From NCBI GenBank assembly GCA_921293015.1, contig OV121090.1, positions 20,598,304-20,662,303 of the forward strand: a stretch of DNA of 64,000 bases. The letters are read 5' to 3'. The notes beneath the pieces are model-generated. The model did not search any database, had not been told where the DNA came from, and saw nothing but the letters and a program-made list of their open reading frames with translations. The stretch comes from Phorcus lineatus. Taxonomy: Eukaryota; Mollusca; Gastropoda; Trochida; Trochidae. A program made the position numbers and the translations under genes. Below, one piece after another: positions 27,010 through 38,688 of the stretch; within the stretch, counting starts at the first letter, position 1, and each line of letters starts with the position of its first letter.

Positions 27010-27017
27010 CCGGAAGT
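27010..27017. promoter_or_regulatory. ETS-like CCGGAAGT box near the CAP-Gly gene 5' end
   Basis: Exact CCGGAAGT, about 110 bp before the candidate 5' exon ending at 27141. With the copy at 26813 it brackets the divergent promoter. Confidence 0.4.
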
Positions 27018-27436
27018 ACAACAGGTGCGTGCTTGACAACAGCGAAACGACGGTCACTTGGATTGGAAAATGGACATAGAAACAAATGACACTTGGTGAC
27101 ATGATCGAAGGAGCATCAAAATGAAAAGTGAAGATTTTCAGGTAAAAAATAAGAAAGTCCTGCATTTTTCTGTTAATTATTTATAAAGAATTTATACAGA
27201 AAAATGTATTTTTAAAAAAATAGAAAATTAAGTTTCTTATTTCAGTCCTGCATTTTTAAATAGAGGCCTCATGATATATACATATCTTTATTTTAAAAAA
27301 CACATTGAAAATAATTTATGTATCTGCATAAAACATTAAGTGTGATAACATTGCATGACAAGTCCAACATTCTAGACGTCTAAAATTCATTTTCCGCAGT
27401 AATCGCACATACGAATCAGAGTTTTGTATATCTTAA

Positions 27437-27670
27437 AGTGACACAGAGTATTTAAAAAAACGTCATATGACTTAATCATAAGGCAGTCTCAGTACTATAT
27501 ACTCTTGTTTTCAATCACAAATCACAAGTCTTAAGCCAGTTAATATATGTCATCACTATGCTAAAATGATAAGTATTAAGATGATAATTTGCAGAAAAAA
27601 ACACTTCCTCTCTATCAGATAATACCATTTATAAAGTTTGACATATTTTACAAAATACTAATAATTAATA
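27437..27670. mobile_element. Degenerate relic of the TTAA-flanked MITE family
   Basis: TTAA at 27433-27436 is followed by AGTGACACAGAGTAT, like the copy at 35655, and near 27625 ACCATTTATAAAGTTTG matches the same copy's 3' part. The right end is not preserved. Confidence 0.4.
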
Positions 27671-27837
27671 TCATAACTAAATGACAGGCCTGTATTGGCT
27701 TTACACGGTATAGATCATTATAACAGTACTGTTAGGAACATAAATTACTTTTCGTCGCTGATTTGAAAAAGAGCCATTAAAATTATATATTTATCAATGC
27801 TGCCCCGTAATGGATGATGTTAAAATCAATTTTCTCC

Positions 27838-30800
27838 ATGAAGACTGAGAAGGATTCGTTCCTGTGTACTTGTGGACCATGCAAGAGGTTCTGGCGTCAT
27901 TCCTATTCAGACGGAAATGCATCCTTACATTGTGAGGCAAGATTGAGGGCAATTGGAACATCATCCCTAGCCGCTAACGAGGGAGGCATTCTGAAGTATG
28001 GGGACCGAGTGTTAGTAAAGAGGAAGCATCCAGGTACGTATTACCTGTTCTTTCATTAGGAAAGGTAAATAAGGGTTTTATTGTCCAGGGTACACACCTG
28101 TTTATCTTCAATTGTAATTTGTAGTGCGCATTTGATCCAAAATGTATTTATCATGGAAAATTGAATCTACGTTATCAAGCAAAAAACTCTATCCAGTCTC
28201 AATCGCTGACTTGCTTTAACCTGGGAATCTTTAATGTGACAGCTTTTCAGGATACTGCACCTAACTTGATCGTCCAATCAGAAGTATCCTGGAGGTTACT
28301 TCTCATTGCAATGAGGTTGCTGCACTCAAAAAAAAAATTTGCACAATGCAGCAAGGCTTTATCAAGTCAGTGAAACAAACTTGCTTGACTTGTTCCTTGC
28401 ATGGAAAACAAGTCAACTCTTGGAATTTGGTTTTCTTCAACATACTGGGTTGTACATTCCCTTATATCTGTTTAAAGCTTATTGCTTTTCCCTTTTACAA
28501 TTTTCAAAAATGTTTGCATGTGTTTGTTCTTGATTAGATAAATGTTTTTTATTCATACTGCAGTGAGAACTGAGAATACATCTTTTCTTTAAGATTTGTT
28601 CACTGTATAAGTTTCATGTGATTCCTTCTTTTGCATGTAATCTAAGCTTTGTCGAACCCTTAACTACACATTTGTAAAAAATATTGTTAGTTTCAATTTA
28701 GAGGTAGATATTCCACCTCTTAATTTTTCAGGTTCTGTACGATATGTAGGTTTTCTGGATGATCAAGTCATTGCTCCAAGATTATACGTTGGTGTCAAAT
28801 TAGATGATAACAGTAAGTAAATAAATTTTGTATTACCCTACACTAAACAATTGGTCATCTCTTTAGATCTTTTTGTGTAATCACTGACCATCATCTTTTT
28901 AAAAAAGCAATCAAGCTGGAATTCCTTGAGTAGTATTTGTGTACTGTGCGTGTTAAGTGATCCATAAGGCGTGACACGTTATGTCAGTTTCCGTGTGTGC
29001 GTGAGAATTGAGTCTGAAATGATGTTGCGAGGCATATTTCTACCTTATTGGTTGGAGGCCCCAACGGCCTCCAACAGCCTCCAACCATCTTAACAGCTGA
29101 AATTCTCTCTATATTACAGTTGGAATTTTCAAAGGAACTTTCAACCAATTAAGAATTGACTTCAACATTTATTAAGTTCATGGAGGTATAAACTTAAAAA
29201 CCGATGTGCAAACTGTGTGAATCCGCGTAGCGGATTTACGCCGAGTTTGCACATCGGTTTTTAAGTTTATACCTCCATGAACTTAATAAATGTTGAAGTC
29301 AATTCTTATAAATAAATATATACATACTAGTTGTTTTTAAAACATTTTATTGCTCTAAATATACATATTTGCACCAAATAGAGCTGCACAATATACGCGG
29401 ATGAATTCAACTCTCAACAGCATGAAAGAGATAAAATGTCAATCAAAACGTCATCGGATCCCTAGCCCCGCCTACAAAACGTTCATCAGCCAATGAAAAT
29501 CTACAACGCACGTGGCCCTGAAGTTATCGGACGTCCGTCACAAGTGACCTTGACATTGCTAGTTCTCACAGTTGTAAACACAAATCGCGAACGTAGAACT
29601 CGGAGAGGAAACCAGCCGAATTTACCCTCGTAGATGCCATATACTGGTGGTGTTATGATCTCGATCTAACGGAATCTGATTAAACAGCACACAGTTCTTA
29701 AACTTAATGAGGAGCCAAGCTTAACTCTGTTCATGAACTTAACGACATTACTTTGCCAACCTCCCTGCAACGGCCGCGAGAGCATTGAAGAATGACATTT
29801 GCCTTCTGTGGGGTGTTACACGATCGGTTTTAATTTCTGATAGAGCTCTCGTTTATTATGAAAATGACTACCTTTAGAACCTTTGACAACAATAATTATT
29901 TCATACTGAATTATGTTAATTTTTTATTTACCTACTTTCAAGAAGTGGCATTGCACAAAGTGTTGCTATTTTTAGAAAAACGTAACTTGTTTACAAATAG
30001 TTCCGTCGATGGGCGTGGCTTAAAATGATGTGACGTCACGAAATTAAGTTTATGGAGGTATGAACTGAACTTCTATTACCGTGTTCAGCGAATCAGATTA
30101 ACGCAAAGCAATTGCTATTTATTTATTCATATTTAGCCTCTATGTATTTCGGCAATATCGTAAACCAATGAACACATCTGTATCAAATTTAGAACCACGT
30201 GACCATGTGAGTATTCCGAAATAATTGGCAACCTTTAATACGGAAAACGATTGTCTCTGCAAATCTAAAAATTTAAAGGGAACAGTGGTGTTTAAGAATA
30301 AAAAAGACAGTACAATTCCTAATGACCGCACGTGTACTAAATTAGACGCGTAAATGTTGCATGAAAGGTTAGAAAACTCTATTCCATGTTAGTAAAAACC
30401 CCTCCTTTACAACGCACACGCGAGAAACAAGCGGCTATACAAGTCGATAAGTAGAGAATGTCATAAAGGCGAGTCAATTTGTGGGATATCGCTTCGTGAC
30501 AGACAAAGATAGAAGTAGTGAACTATGCTTTAGACTTTAATTTAATACATCTTGTACTGGCAATCTTTGAGAGTTGAGAAACAATTAGTGATACATATGG
30601 ATTTATGAATTTGCAAAAGAGTCGAACACTTTGTGCGGTGCTGGACGCTATCAATTGTGACCTATATTCTACAAATAGATCTATTTCCAAGGGATAAATC
30701 GGTGACTCACAGTTGTTTAAAACAGAACTGTATAGATCTATTTATAACTGCAAGTTTGCCTGACTATTCTATTATTTGATGCTATGAACAAATAATTGTA

Positions 30801-33800
30801 TAACTTTTTCTAAATAAAAGATAAAATGAAGGTCTTTTGTTCTATTAATGGCCTTAATCTACTTATTTGCTGTAATGAAAATCCTATCCTATTTGTACCC
30901 TATGATTTCGCAGTATTTCCTAGCCTAACAAGGGTGCCTCCAACTTAGCCTTTTTAAAGGCTTTTCTTGTTTGGAACCATGTGATTTTCTTAATGAGAAA
31001 CCCTTGGTTTTGTATCTTGTAATCAGACACTCGATAATGTATTACGCACTGCACATCTTTCTTCACACAATTTCATGGAATCCACTTCTGTTAGTTAAGT
31101 GCAGATTGCTAAATATGCATTAAGTATTTCGTATTATTTACTATATCTATTGTATGGCACTTATATATCATTTACAGCCCAGACCAAGATTTTTGTTGAT
31201 TGCATGAGCAAATAACAGAAAACTGGGTCAATAGAATAAAAAATGGCCATAATGAGACAAACTCACAGGGCCACCAATACAACTCTGAGCAAGCAAAGAC
31301 ACATGAATGAAGAAAGAGCCAAACTATCATTTCAAAACTTTCAACTATTATAATATTTCACAAATCTCATTCATTATATTGATTTCGAATAAATTCTTTA
31401 CAATGGTGAATGTAGGTCACATAAAGAGGTCAATTATTTCCAAAGTACATCTGTCTGTCTTTGCTTGTATCCGAAGTCCTTTATGGAGCTCATAAACTAT
31501 GCAGTTCCTATGAAATGTTGATGTGCCATTTAGGGCTAAAAGGGCTGAAATAACCTCTATACTACTAGTTTGATAATATGTTATCTATGTTTTTACTTTT
31601 AACTGTCTAAATATGTAACATCATCTTTATCCTATCAATATGTGATCCTCACTCATGGATATCACGTTTTTCAATAATTAAAGTAACATAAAGGCAGTCA
31701 AACTTAGGGCTTGGGTACGTGAGCTGTGCTCACTTTTCCTTGGTCTGGTGAATCAGTTGGTGATGAGAGAAAGGACACAGCTGGAACAATGGCATCCATG
31801 ATTGTGTTCAATTTTTTTTTATCTAAAAATTCAGATAGTCACACTGATTATAATGAGGATGATATAATATATATATTGAAACTAATTTCAAGTTTTCTGA
31901 TAGTTCATTCCCTCCACAACGGACTCTATCAAGGCAAGCGTTACTTCAATTGTCCAAAAGGTCACGGCGCAATGGTGACGGTAAAAGACATATATCCACT
32001 GAAAACTGCAAATCCTCGGCCACCGGTCAAAGGAAACAACATGTATCCAAGTTTCGAAGAAGTTCAACAAAGAAGAAGAGAAAGGGAAAAGAAGTGAGTT
32101 TTTTAAAACTTTTTTGTCAATTGTTCATCAAATGACTCCTGTCATTAGACCCTGCATGCAGGTAAGGATAACATATTTTAACATAAAGGTGACAGGAAAT
32201 TATGAAACTTACTTCATGGCTCAATAAACTTTATAAAATTTGTAGATAGATCTCAGTTTCAATGTTCAATCTGCTTGCAGACCCGTGTCTGTTGTATTTT
32301 GTTATGTTATATAGAAAGATGAATACTAACATTCAGGTTAAGAGTAAAGATGGGTATCTGACCTCATTTCCTAAATTGCAATCTATTTATACTTTTCATA
32401 TTTTAGTTTTTCCATGCTCTCTTTGAGTAAGTAACAGCAATTAGAATAGGGATGGGTATTGTTCCTCATTTCCTTATTGCGATTTATTTCGATAACAAAA
32501 AGCGTATTGTGATATGCATTGGGATATATTGGTAGTTTTCAAATTTTTAATTTACCATGTTCTCGTGAAGAAATGGCAGCAATCAAAACAGCAATCAATG
32601 CTCTGCTATCCATCTTTTTGAAAGGGGGATATTTCAATGACTGGCTATGATCTTGAACACGTTTAAACTGTTTTCACTTCACAACTTCACATTTTATTCG
32701 GTTGTCTTACTGCAATTTTAGATGAAAAATGATTATTTTGAAACGTCTAATATATTGGTTATTTTCAGAAGTTTGTACCGGTACGTATCATGTTCTTACT
32801 GTATTGCAATATACCATATATTGATAATACCTCACATACTTAAATTAGAACAGTGATCAATACTCCACTAGCCGTCATTCTGTTAAGAGAGATAATTCAG
32901 TGACTGCTTTTCAAACATGTTTTGTCTATTTATTCTATGCAAATTCACATTTTGTTTACAAATTTCAGTATCTTTTTTTTGTTATGTTGTTCTGCAATTT
33001 TACAAGAAAATTGTTAAATTAATACCTCAAATATTTTTGATATTTTCAGAAGAGTATACTGGTATGTATCATGGCATTTCTGTAATGCTATATACCAATA
33101 TAAGGATAGAGCTGTTTATGCTTAATAAAGATTCTGGCGTCATTGTTCCTAGCTAATTCATATCTCATTAGATTAGCCAAGATGCACCAAGAAGCGGAGA
33201 AACCAAGAGAGTTTGAAATCGCCCATCCGCCAAAATCTCCGAGGATTTCACCCCGTCCAAATAAAACAACAAAACTTCGCATGGGGTCTGCACCAACGCA
33301 AATTAATATCGGTGATCCACATGATATTGCTTACAGAGTAAGTTCATAATGTTTGGATATTTTGTTGATCAATAATAGCTTCATAAATTGCTTCAACCAT
33401 TTTCATTCTGTTATCTTTTCCAAAATTTATTTTAGTTCAGTGGTCTGTAAAGATATCCCAGGTGACATTTTGATAATTCAGTCTGTCTAACCTTCTGCCA
33501 GGAGACATTTTTTTGCTAACCCAATGCATTTTATGAAACTATTCATCAAAATCAATTCCTTTTTTGCATGTCTTTAACACTAAGTGATCAGGGTTGAATA
33601 ACCAAGAATTAAATGAATTTGAAATTTCACTACGGTATTCCATAATTGAAATTATGTGTCTATAGAAAACAACTATTCAGAATCTTTTCAAATTTGCATG
33701 TTTTCTACAAGATGAAGTGAAGTGTTGAATATCAAGTACATTCCAACATGTATATAATTTTTCAAACTAAATGTATTGTCATAATTGTTGTTGGAAATTT

Positions 33801-34134
33801 AAACAGAATAGTAACTGAATATAGATGATAGCATGTCTATCAGGGTCCAGTATATATATACTATTGAATTTCTTGTTAAATTGACATTTTAGAATCATAT
33901 ATTGAATAATTCAAAATCGTTTGCAAGGATGAGCAGCGTAAGGAGAAGAAGAAGCTTGCCATGTTTGAAGAAACTCTGATGAGTCCGGAGGAGAGGCAGT
34001 TGCAGCGGTGGCGCCGTGGCTTCGGGTGGAGTGCTGAAGGAGAGAGGCTTGCTAACACTCTGCAGAAGCTACAACACGCCTACCAGGAGGGGCTTAGTCT
34101 CACGCATAGAACTTCCTCTTTCGATAGCAACTAG
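27838..34134 (+). CDS. Uncharacterised CAP-Gly domain protein (about 279 aa)
   Basis: Exons 27838-28033, 28732-28812, 31904-32093, 33172-33337 and 33928-34134 join in frame to 279 codons plus stop. Residues 1-50 are cysteine-rich (FLCTCGPCKRFW). Residues about 52-125 form a CAP-Gly domain: YGDRVLVKRKHPGSVRYVGF, then a YVGVKLDDN strand, then HNGLYQGKRYFNCP and GHGAMV. The usual GKNDG tubulin-tail groove is degenerate here (SLHNG), though the GxRYFxC core is kept. Residues about 136-279 are basic and charged (QQRRREREK; SPRISPRP; DEQRKEKKK) and end in a helix-rich tail (RWRRGFGWSAEGERL). CAP-Gly domains bind tubulin or EB-type C-termini, so a microtubule role is likely (inference). An in-frame ATG at 27814 would add eight residues. 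I do not recognise the gene. The upstream exon near 27121-27141 may be 5' UTR or an alternative start. Confidence 0.82.
28813..31903 (+). other. Long intron of the CAP-Gly gene, with a snap-back palindrome
   Basis: Non-coding apart from a palindromic unit at 29150-29308 and a locally CpG-richer stretch at about 29380-30060 that ends in a related GGAGGTATGAAC phrase. Nothing recognised in 30100-31900. Confidence 0.5.
29150..29308. repeat. Perfect 65-bp inverted repeat with 29-nt spacer (cruciform-capable)
   Basis: The arms 29150-29214 and 29244-29308 are exact reverse complements over all 65 bases. The spacer holds its own 7-bp hairpin, AATCCGC-GTA-GCGGATT. A related phrase, TTAAGTTTATGGAGGTATGAAC, occurs at about 30043-30065, and ATGAACTTAA at 29732, so the palindrome is probably one end of a foldback-type element about 0.9 kb long (29150-30065). 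No transposase present. Perfect identity implies recent formation or ongoing correction. Confidence 0.9.
32345..33120. mobile_element. hAT-like MITE interrupted by a second copy of its own family
   Basis: The left part (GATGGGTATCTGACCTCA to about 32446) and right part (from 32851, CAGTGATCAATACTCC, to about 33120) together match the intact copy at 46222-46630. The gap is filled by the nested copy 32447-32842. It sits in the intron between CAP-Gly gene exons 31904-32093 and 33172-33337. Outer boundaries are approximate. Confidence 0.65.
32447..32842. mobile_element. Nested hAT-like MITE with perfect 8-bp target duplication
   Basis: The 396-bp unit starts TAGGGATGGGTATTG and ends GATAATACCTCACATACTTA. 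It is flanked by AATTAGAA at 32439-32446 and again at 32843-32850, an exact 8-bp duplication as left by hAT transposases. The duplicated octamer lies in the sequence of the older host copy. Confidence 0.82.
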
Positions 34135-35654
34135 ATTATTGAAAATTTTACACCAGATATCAAAGACTTATTCGGTTAACTTATTCATAAAGACTCTCAG
34201 CAGAGCTCGAACAGATTAACTGTGTCTCTGCGTAAAATATGGTGATTTATTACAACAATTTTCATCCCATGTCACAATTTTACACCAGATATCAAAGAGT
34301 TCCAATATGGCGTATATTACAACAATTTTCATCCCATGTCATATCCTATCAAAGACAATGTAGTCCAGTTTGCACAAGTTTAGTTTATGATCAATGTTTC
34401 GAACTTCACTCACTAAAGTATTCTATTTTTACCTGTTTCATTTGAAAAGAATAATGATTAACTACAGGCTCCTTGCACTGGGTTGTGGTATTTCTTTCAG
34501 TTTGGCTCTCAATATTTGAAGATTTATGGCCATGTTTTGAGCTCATGAAATTTTGAGGTTAGATTTGTTTGTTGTGTTGATAGCGCTTGTGTTGAATATC
34601 TGTCTTTATTTTTTGCAGTGTTTTACTACCAGTTGAATCATGACATCATAATTATATTTTGCAAAGAAGCAAAAGTTTTCAATATGTCAGAAGAATATAA
34701 TGTAGCACATATTAGGCAATGTGACACTGACTCTTTCTTTCAGAAGTAATGAGTGCTCAATGTTTTAGATTTGATAGCCATTCCTGTAAAATATGGTGCA
34801 TTGAAAATATGAATACCAACTTCAATATAGATAATTCCCACTCATTGTCAAAGACTGAGTGGTTGGTATCACAAACCAACTTTTAAAAAATCTTGAGCCC
34901 TGATACAGTGTGGATTTTAAAAAATTCAATTATGATTAATTCATAATTAATATCGGAGATTCACATGATATTGCTTAGAGAGTAAGTTTAAAAAAAATTA
35001 GCTCTGATACAGTATGGATTTTTTGGGACACAAATATGCCAAATGTTATCAATGATACTTTCTGATGCTAGATATTTTAAGTTATATGCAAACCTCTTGC
35101 CTTTTTTGGAATAAACTTGAATTCTTCAAATACTCAAATCCCTTTGACAAATATTTTCAAGTGCGTTATATATTCTTCTATTTTTGTTTTCAGCAAGATT
35201 ATGAACCACTTTTTCATTAAGTTTTGAATGGTTATATATATGTCAAATTAAATCCCTAAGGTGATAATTATTTGATATCGTCTTTTGATGAGCTTTGTAC
35301 CAAAACAAGTTTATTCTTCTCTGCATTTAAGTTTTTGTTACATTTTGTTGTCTTAAATTTTTGTGCTAGAATACTTCTAAGAGATATGGTATAGATGATG
35401 TTTTCACTTAATGAATTGTTTGCAGTTGATATTAATAAATGATATCCTTAACTAATTAATAAGATGTGTTTTCAGTTTGCTGTTTTTATAAAAACATTAT
35501 GCATTTATCTTAAGTTTGAGGTTTGTTTTACCCCTAAAATTATGTTGTTTTGTGTTTTTTTAACCTAATAGTGTTCATGATTTCAGAAATTGATTAAATT
35601 GACTAACAAAGTTAATCAAGTTTGAAAATTAGGGTTAATGAATGAAACTACCAG

Positions 35655-36130
35655 TTATAGTGACACAGAGTATGTTTCATAAATTTTGTATGTTGCTTGA
35701 ATAAGTGCAAAAATACTGTATAACTTGGGTTATGTTCAAATAGTCTTTCTTAACTTACATTTTATCTTTAACATGCCAAAATTAATATATTTTCTTGTTA
35801 TCAATTGTAATCCCAAAAGGCTACACAATGATAACAAGTCAAAATTCTGTGTTCCATTTACATGCATATGAGTAAAATGACATACATAACTCTACAAACC
35901 TATAGTTGTGTCTGATGTAACTACGTTTCCGAAATTAAGTTTGAGTTATTGGCGCGCGCTACTGTCCGGTTTTCGATGACAAATCTTGGCTTTAACCTGT
36001 TTATTGTCATCATACCAAACTAATAAGCATCAAGATGCCAATTTTCAGGGAAAATCACTACTTTTTGGTCAAATAGCACCATTTATAAAGTTTGTAATAT
36101 TTGACCCCAACAACATACTCTGTGCCCCTG
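35655..36130. mobile_element. Diverged copy of the TTAA-type MITE family
   Basis: The ends GTGACACAGAGTATGTTTCA and, on the right, CATACTCTGTGCCCC are inverted. The interior carries CTACTGTCCGGTTTTCGATGA, as in the other copies. TTAA borders are eroded, so it is older than 36747-37205. Confidence 0.6.
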
Positions 36131-36746
36131 CATTTATGTGTCTTACTCGCTCATTTTGCAAGTTACTGAGTGACTTTGGTGCTAAAAATTTCAGAATGTT
36201 ATCTCGAATTTCAAATCTTTCAATGTTATAGTTATTGGTTTCACGAAAAGATCTTATGCATTTGAAATGAAGATTTTTACAGTCACTCTTTGCGTTGATG
36301 ATTTGCTACCGTTTAACACTTACATGTTATATAATGTACATAGTTTTTTCTTTAATATTGGTTAATTCATTATAACCCTGCTCTTTCAGTTTTGAGGTAA
36401 TTTTGGTATGCTTTAATTGATCTCACCAAAGTGAATATTATTTTTGTTTGCTTGCTCAACTTGACTCTCATATTCTAAATACAAAACTTCAAATTTCAAT
36501 TAATAATCAAGTAGAAATAAAACCAAATATGCTGGACAAAAACAGTTAAGGATTTACATACATTTCAAACTTTTGGATAAGGATCTATATATATACCTTT
36601 CTACGCTTGAGATACCAATCATACAAATTTTATTATTCCTGAATCATTTAGTTCAGTATATATGTATTGTTTATATTGATAGTCAATAGTCAAACATAGT
36701 ATACAAAATATATGTTGAAAATATAAGGTGTAGTTTTGTAGGTTAA

Positions 36747-37205
36747 AGAGCCACTCTGTGATTTTCATTTTACCTTTGATATGAACCAAAATGTCATAAG
36801 TGGTGATATGAAATCAAAACATCTTAACTTTTCATATCCAAAAGACATATATATGACAAATACTGGTTTTCCATGAAAATCTAAAAACAGCCTTATAAAT
36901 ACACAGAGGTGTAGATATAATGTCCAATAAACATGGATACTAGTTACATACCTAACAAAAGCTATATACTCCTAACTGCCCTCCTGGCTATTTTAGATAA
37001 GTCTCCAAAATTACTTTTGACTATTTGATGTGTGCCACTGTCCGGTTTTCGATCATAATTGCGACGTTTGACCTTCATATTGTCACTGTAAAAAACCAAT
37101 AAGCTTTAAAATGTGTCCTTTTGGTAACAGTCGATACTTTGCGTTCAAATGACACCACTAAATAAGTTTGGCATATATGACTCCAATAACTCACGGAGTG
37201 GCTCT
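36747..37205. mobile_element. MITE with AGAGCCACTC(C/T)GTGA inverted ends and TTAA-type borders
   Basis: Starts AGAGCCACTCTGTGA and ends TCACGGAGTGGCTCT. TTAA on the left, TCAA on the right. 459 bp. The core phrase CCACTGTCCGGTTTTCGATC is shared with the copy at 43285-43753 on the opposite strand. Piggybac-like by its border. Confidence 0.78.
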
Positions 37206-38565
37206 TCAACTATTTAAATACATATCCAATTTCTTTGGTGCTAGGTTATAACATGTTGACAAGAAAACAGTTTTGTCGATGTAATTTATTCAACATGCAA
37301 GAATGCTAGTGGTTTCAATTAGCTAGTTTCATGAGTATAAAATTTATTGAATATTTCTGGTTCAAATACTCTCATGGTTTGAATGTAAATGTTTGCGGAT
37401 TAATTAGTTCTAGAAAATATTCTACAGTAGATCAAGATAGTATTAGCTTTTAAATACAGTAAACAACTATCAAAATTACTGAATACTTATTTTCTAAAGT
37501 GGATACATATATATTTTGTAATGGGTCAATCGTTACAGATAGATATTTTCTGTATTTACAGAATCTTGTTCCTGTCATCTACATAGGTAATCAGCAAAAT
37601 AAATCAATCAAGATACAAACATATTATTGATGCAAAAATATTTTGAAATATTTCCTTATTTGAAGCATTTACTGTGATATTTTTCAGCTAATATACATTT
37701 ACTCTTTAAGAGGTTTTCGTCTTATTTCTGACTTTATAGGGTGAAAATGTTAAATAGCAAACAGGGTTGTAATAAATATACTCAACAGAAGAAGTTAAGG
37801 ATCACCCTGATTTAAAATGCTGAGATATTCTATATTTAAAAAGATCAGCTATATGATGCTTAAATATTTTATTTTGTGGTCGTCCTAAACTTTTATTGTT
37901 GAGTATATTCAGAGGTAATTTACTTTGTTTTACGTTAGTTTGCTTTTGGTGTGTAACAGAGTGTATAACAAAGTGTTTTTTAGGTTAACATTGAATTCAA
38001 AACGATTGTGTATTTAATACATGTACATATTTATTTAATTTTCCAAATATGTTTAGACATTTGATTTTTATGTCAGTATGTTGAGATTCATCCTCTCCCC
38101 ACAGAGGGGGCTCCGTCATAAATATCTATACAAACCTCGACCTAATAGGAACATTTCTTTGTCAAAAAATGTAGAAGCCTTTTTGGATGCAATTAAAGTT
38201 TGTCGTGCAATCGGCAATATCATTTTAAAAGTTATCATTCGAAAAGCCTCAGTTATCTCTGTATGCTTCAGGAAAGCTGAACTTTATTCGGTTGTGCACT
38301 TGGCACTTTGAGTCGTACATAGGACACTGTCTCCTTATTTAGAGACTGCATCACTGCATGGGCCATGGTGACAGCAAACATGTTATCCACGCTTGTGTTG
38401 TTGTCACTGGTTGAAATATTGCAAGGTAGTTTAGCTAGCAACACAAGAAGAGATCATATTACAACAGAGGTTAAATTAGGTATTTATGACGAAGCTACCT
38501 CTGTAGGGAGAGAATGGTTGAGATTCTGTCTATTTTGGTCTATGGAAAATACCTTTTCAAGAATC

Positions 38566-38688
38566 CTGGGCCTCCTTTCACAAAGCCTTAAGGTGATCGC
38601 AAGTCCTTAAGGTTACCTTAGTGCAATGTTAAAGAATGGGAGTTGAGGTAAACGTTAGTAAAAGTTGCTTTGTGAAAGGAGGTCCTGT
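38566..38688. mobile_element. Short hairpin MITE with CCTCCTTTCACAAAGC ends
   Basis: The left end CCTGGGCCTCCTTTCACAAAGC is the near-perfect inverse of the right end GCTTTGTGAAAGGAGGTCCTG. The unit is about 123 bp with a CCTTAAGG-rich interior. Similar ends occur at 54380-54487. Confidence 0.7.

Larger units (their letters stand above)
26773..27837. promoter_or_regulatory. Divergent promoter region between ATP9 and the CAP-Gly gene
   Basis: About 1.06 kb separates the two start codons, which point away from each other. Two ETS-like CCGGAAGT boxes lie at 26813-26820 and 27010-27017. A possible 5' exon of the plus-strand gene ends in AGATTTTCAG with a GTAAAA donor at 27141/27142. A degenerate TTAA-type MITE relic (about 27437-27670) occupies the right part. 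Promoter role is inference. Confidence 0.5.

Noticed and set aside
31726-31903. Upstream half of the 123-codon frame at 31726-32097
   Set aside because: The CAP-Gly similarity and the splice phase begin at 31904; the upstream part contains a poly-T run and is intron.
38365-38610. Open frame MVTANMLSTLVLLSLVEILQ looking like a signal peptide
   Set aside because: No cleavable context, no domain, and its end overlaps the hairpin MITE at 38566; chance frame.
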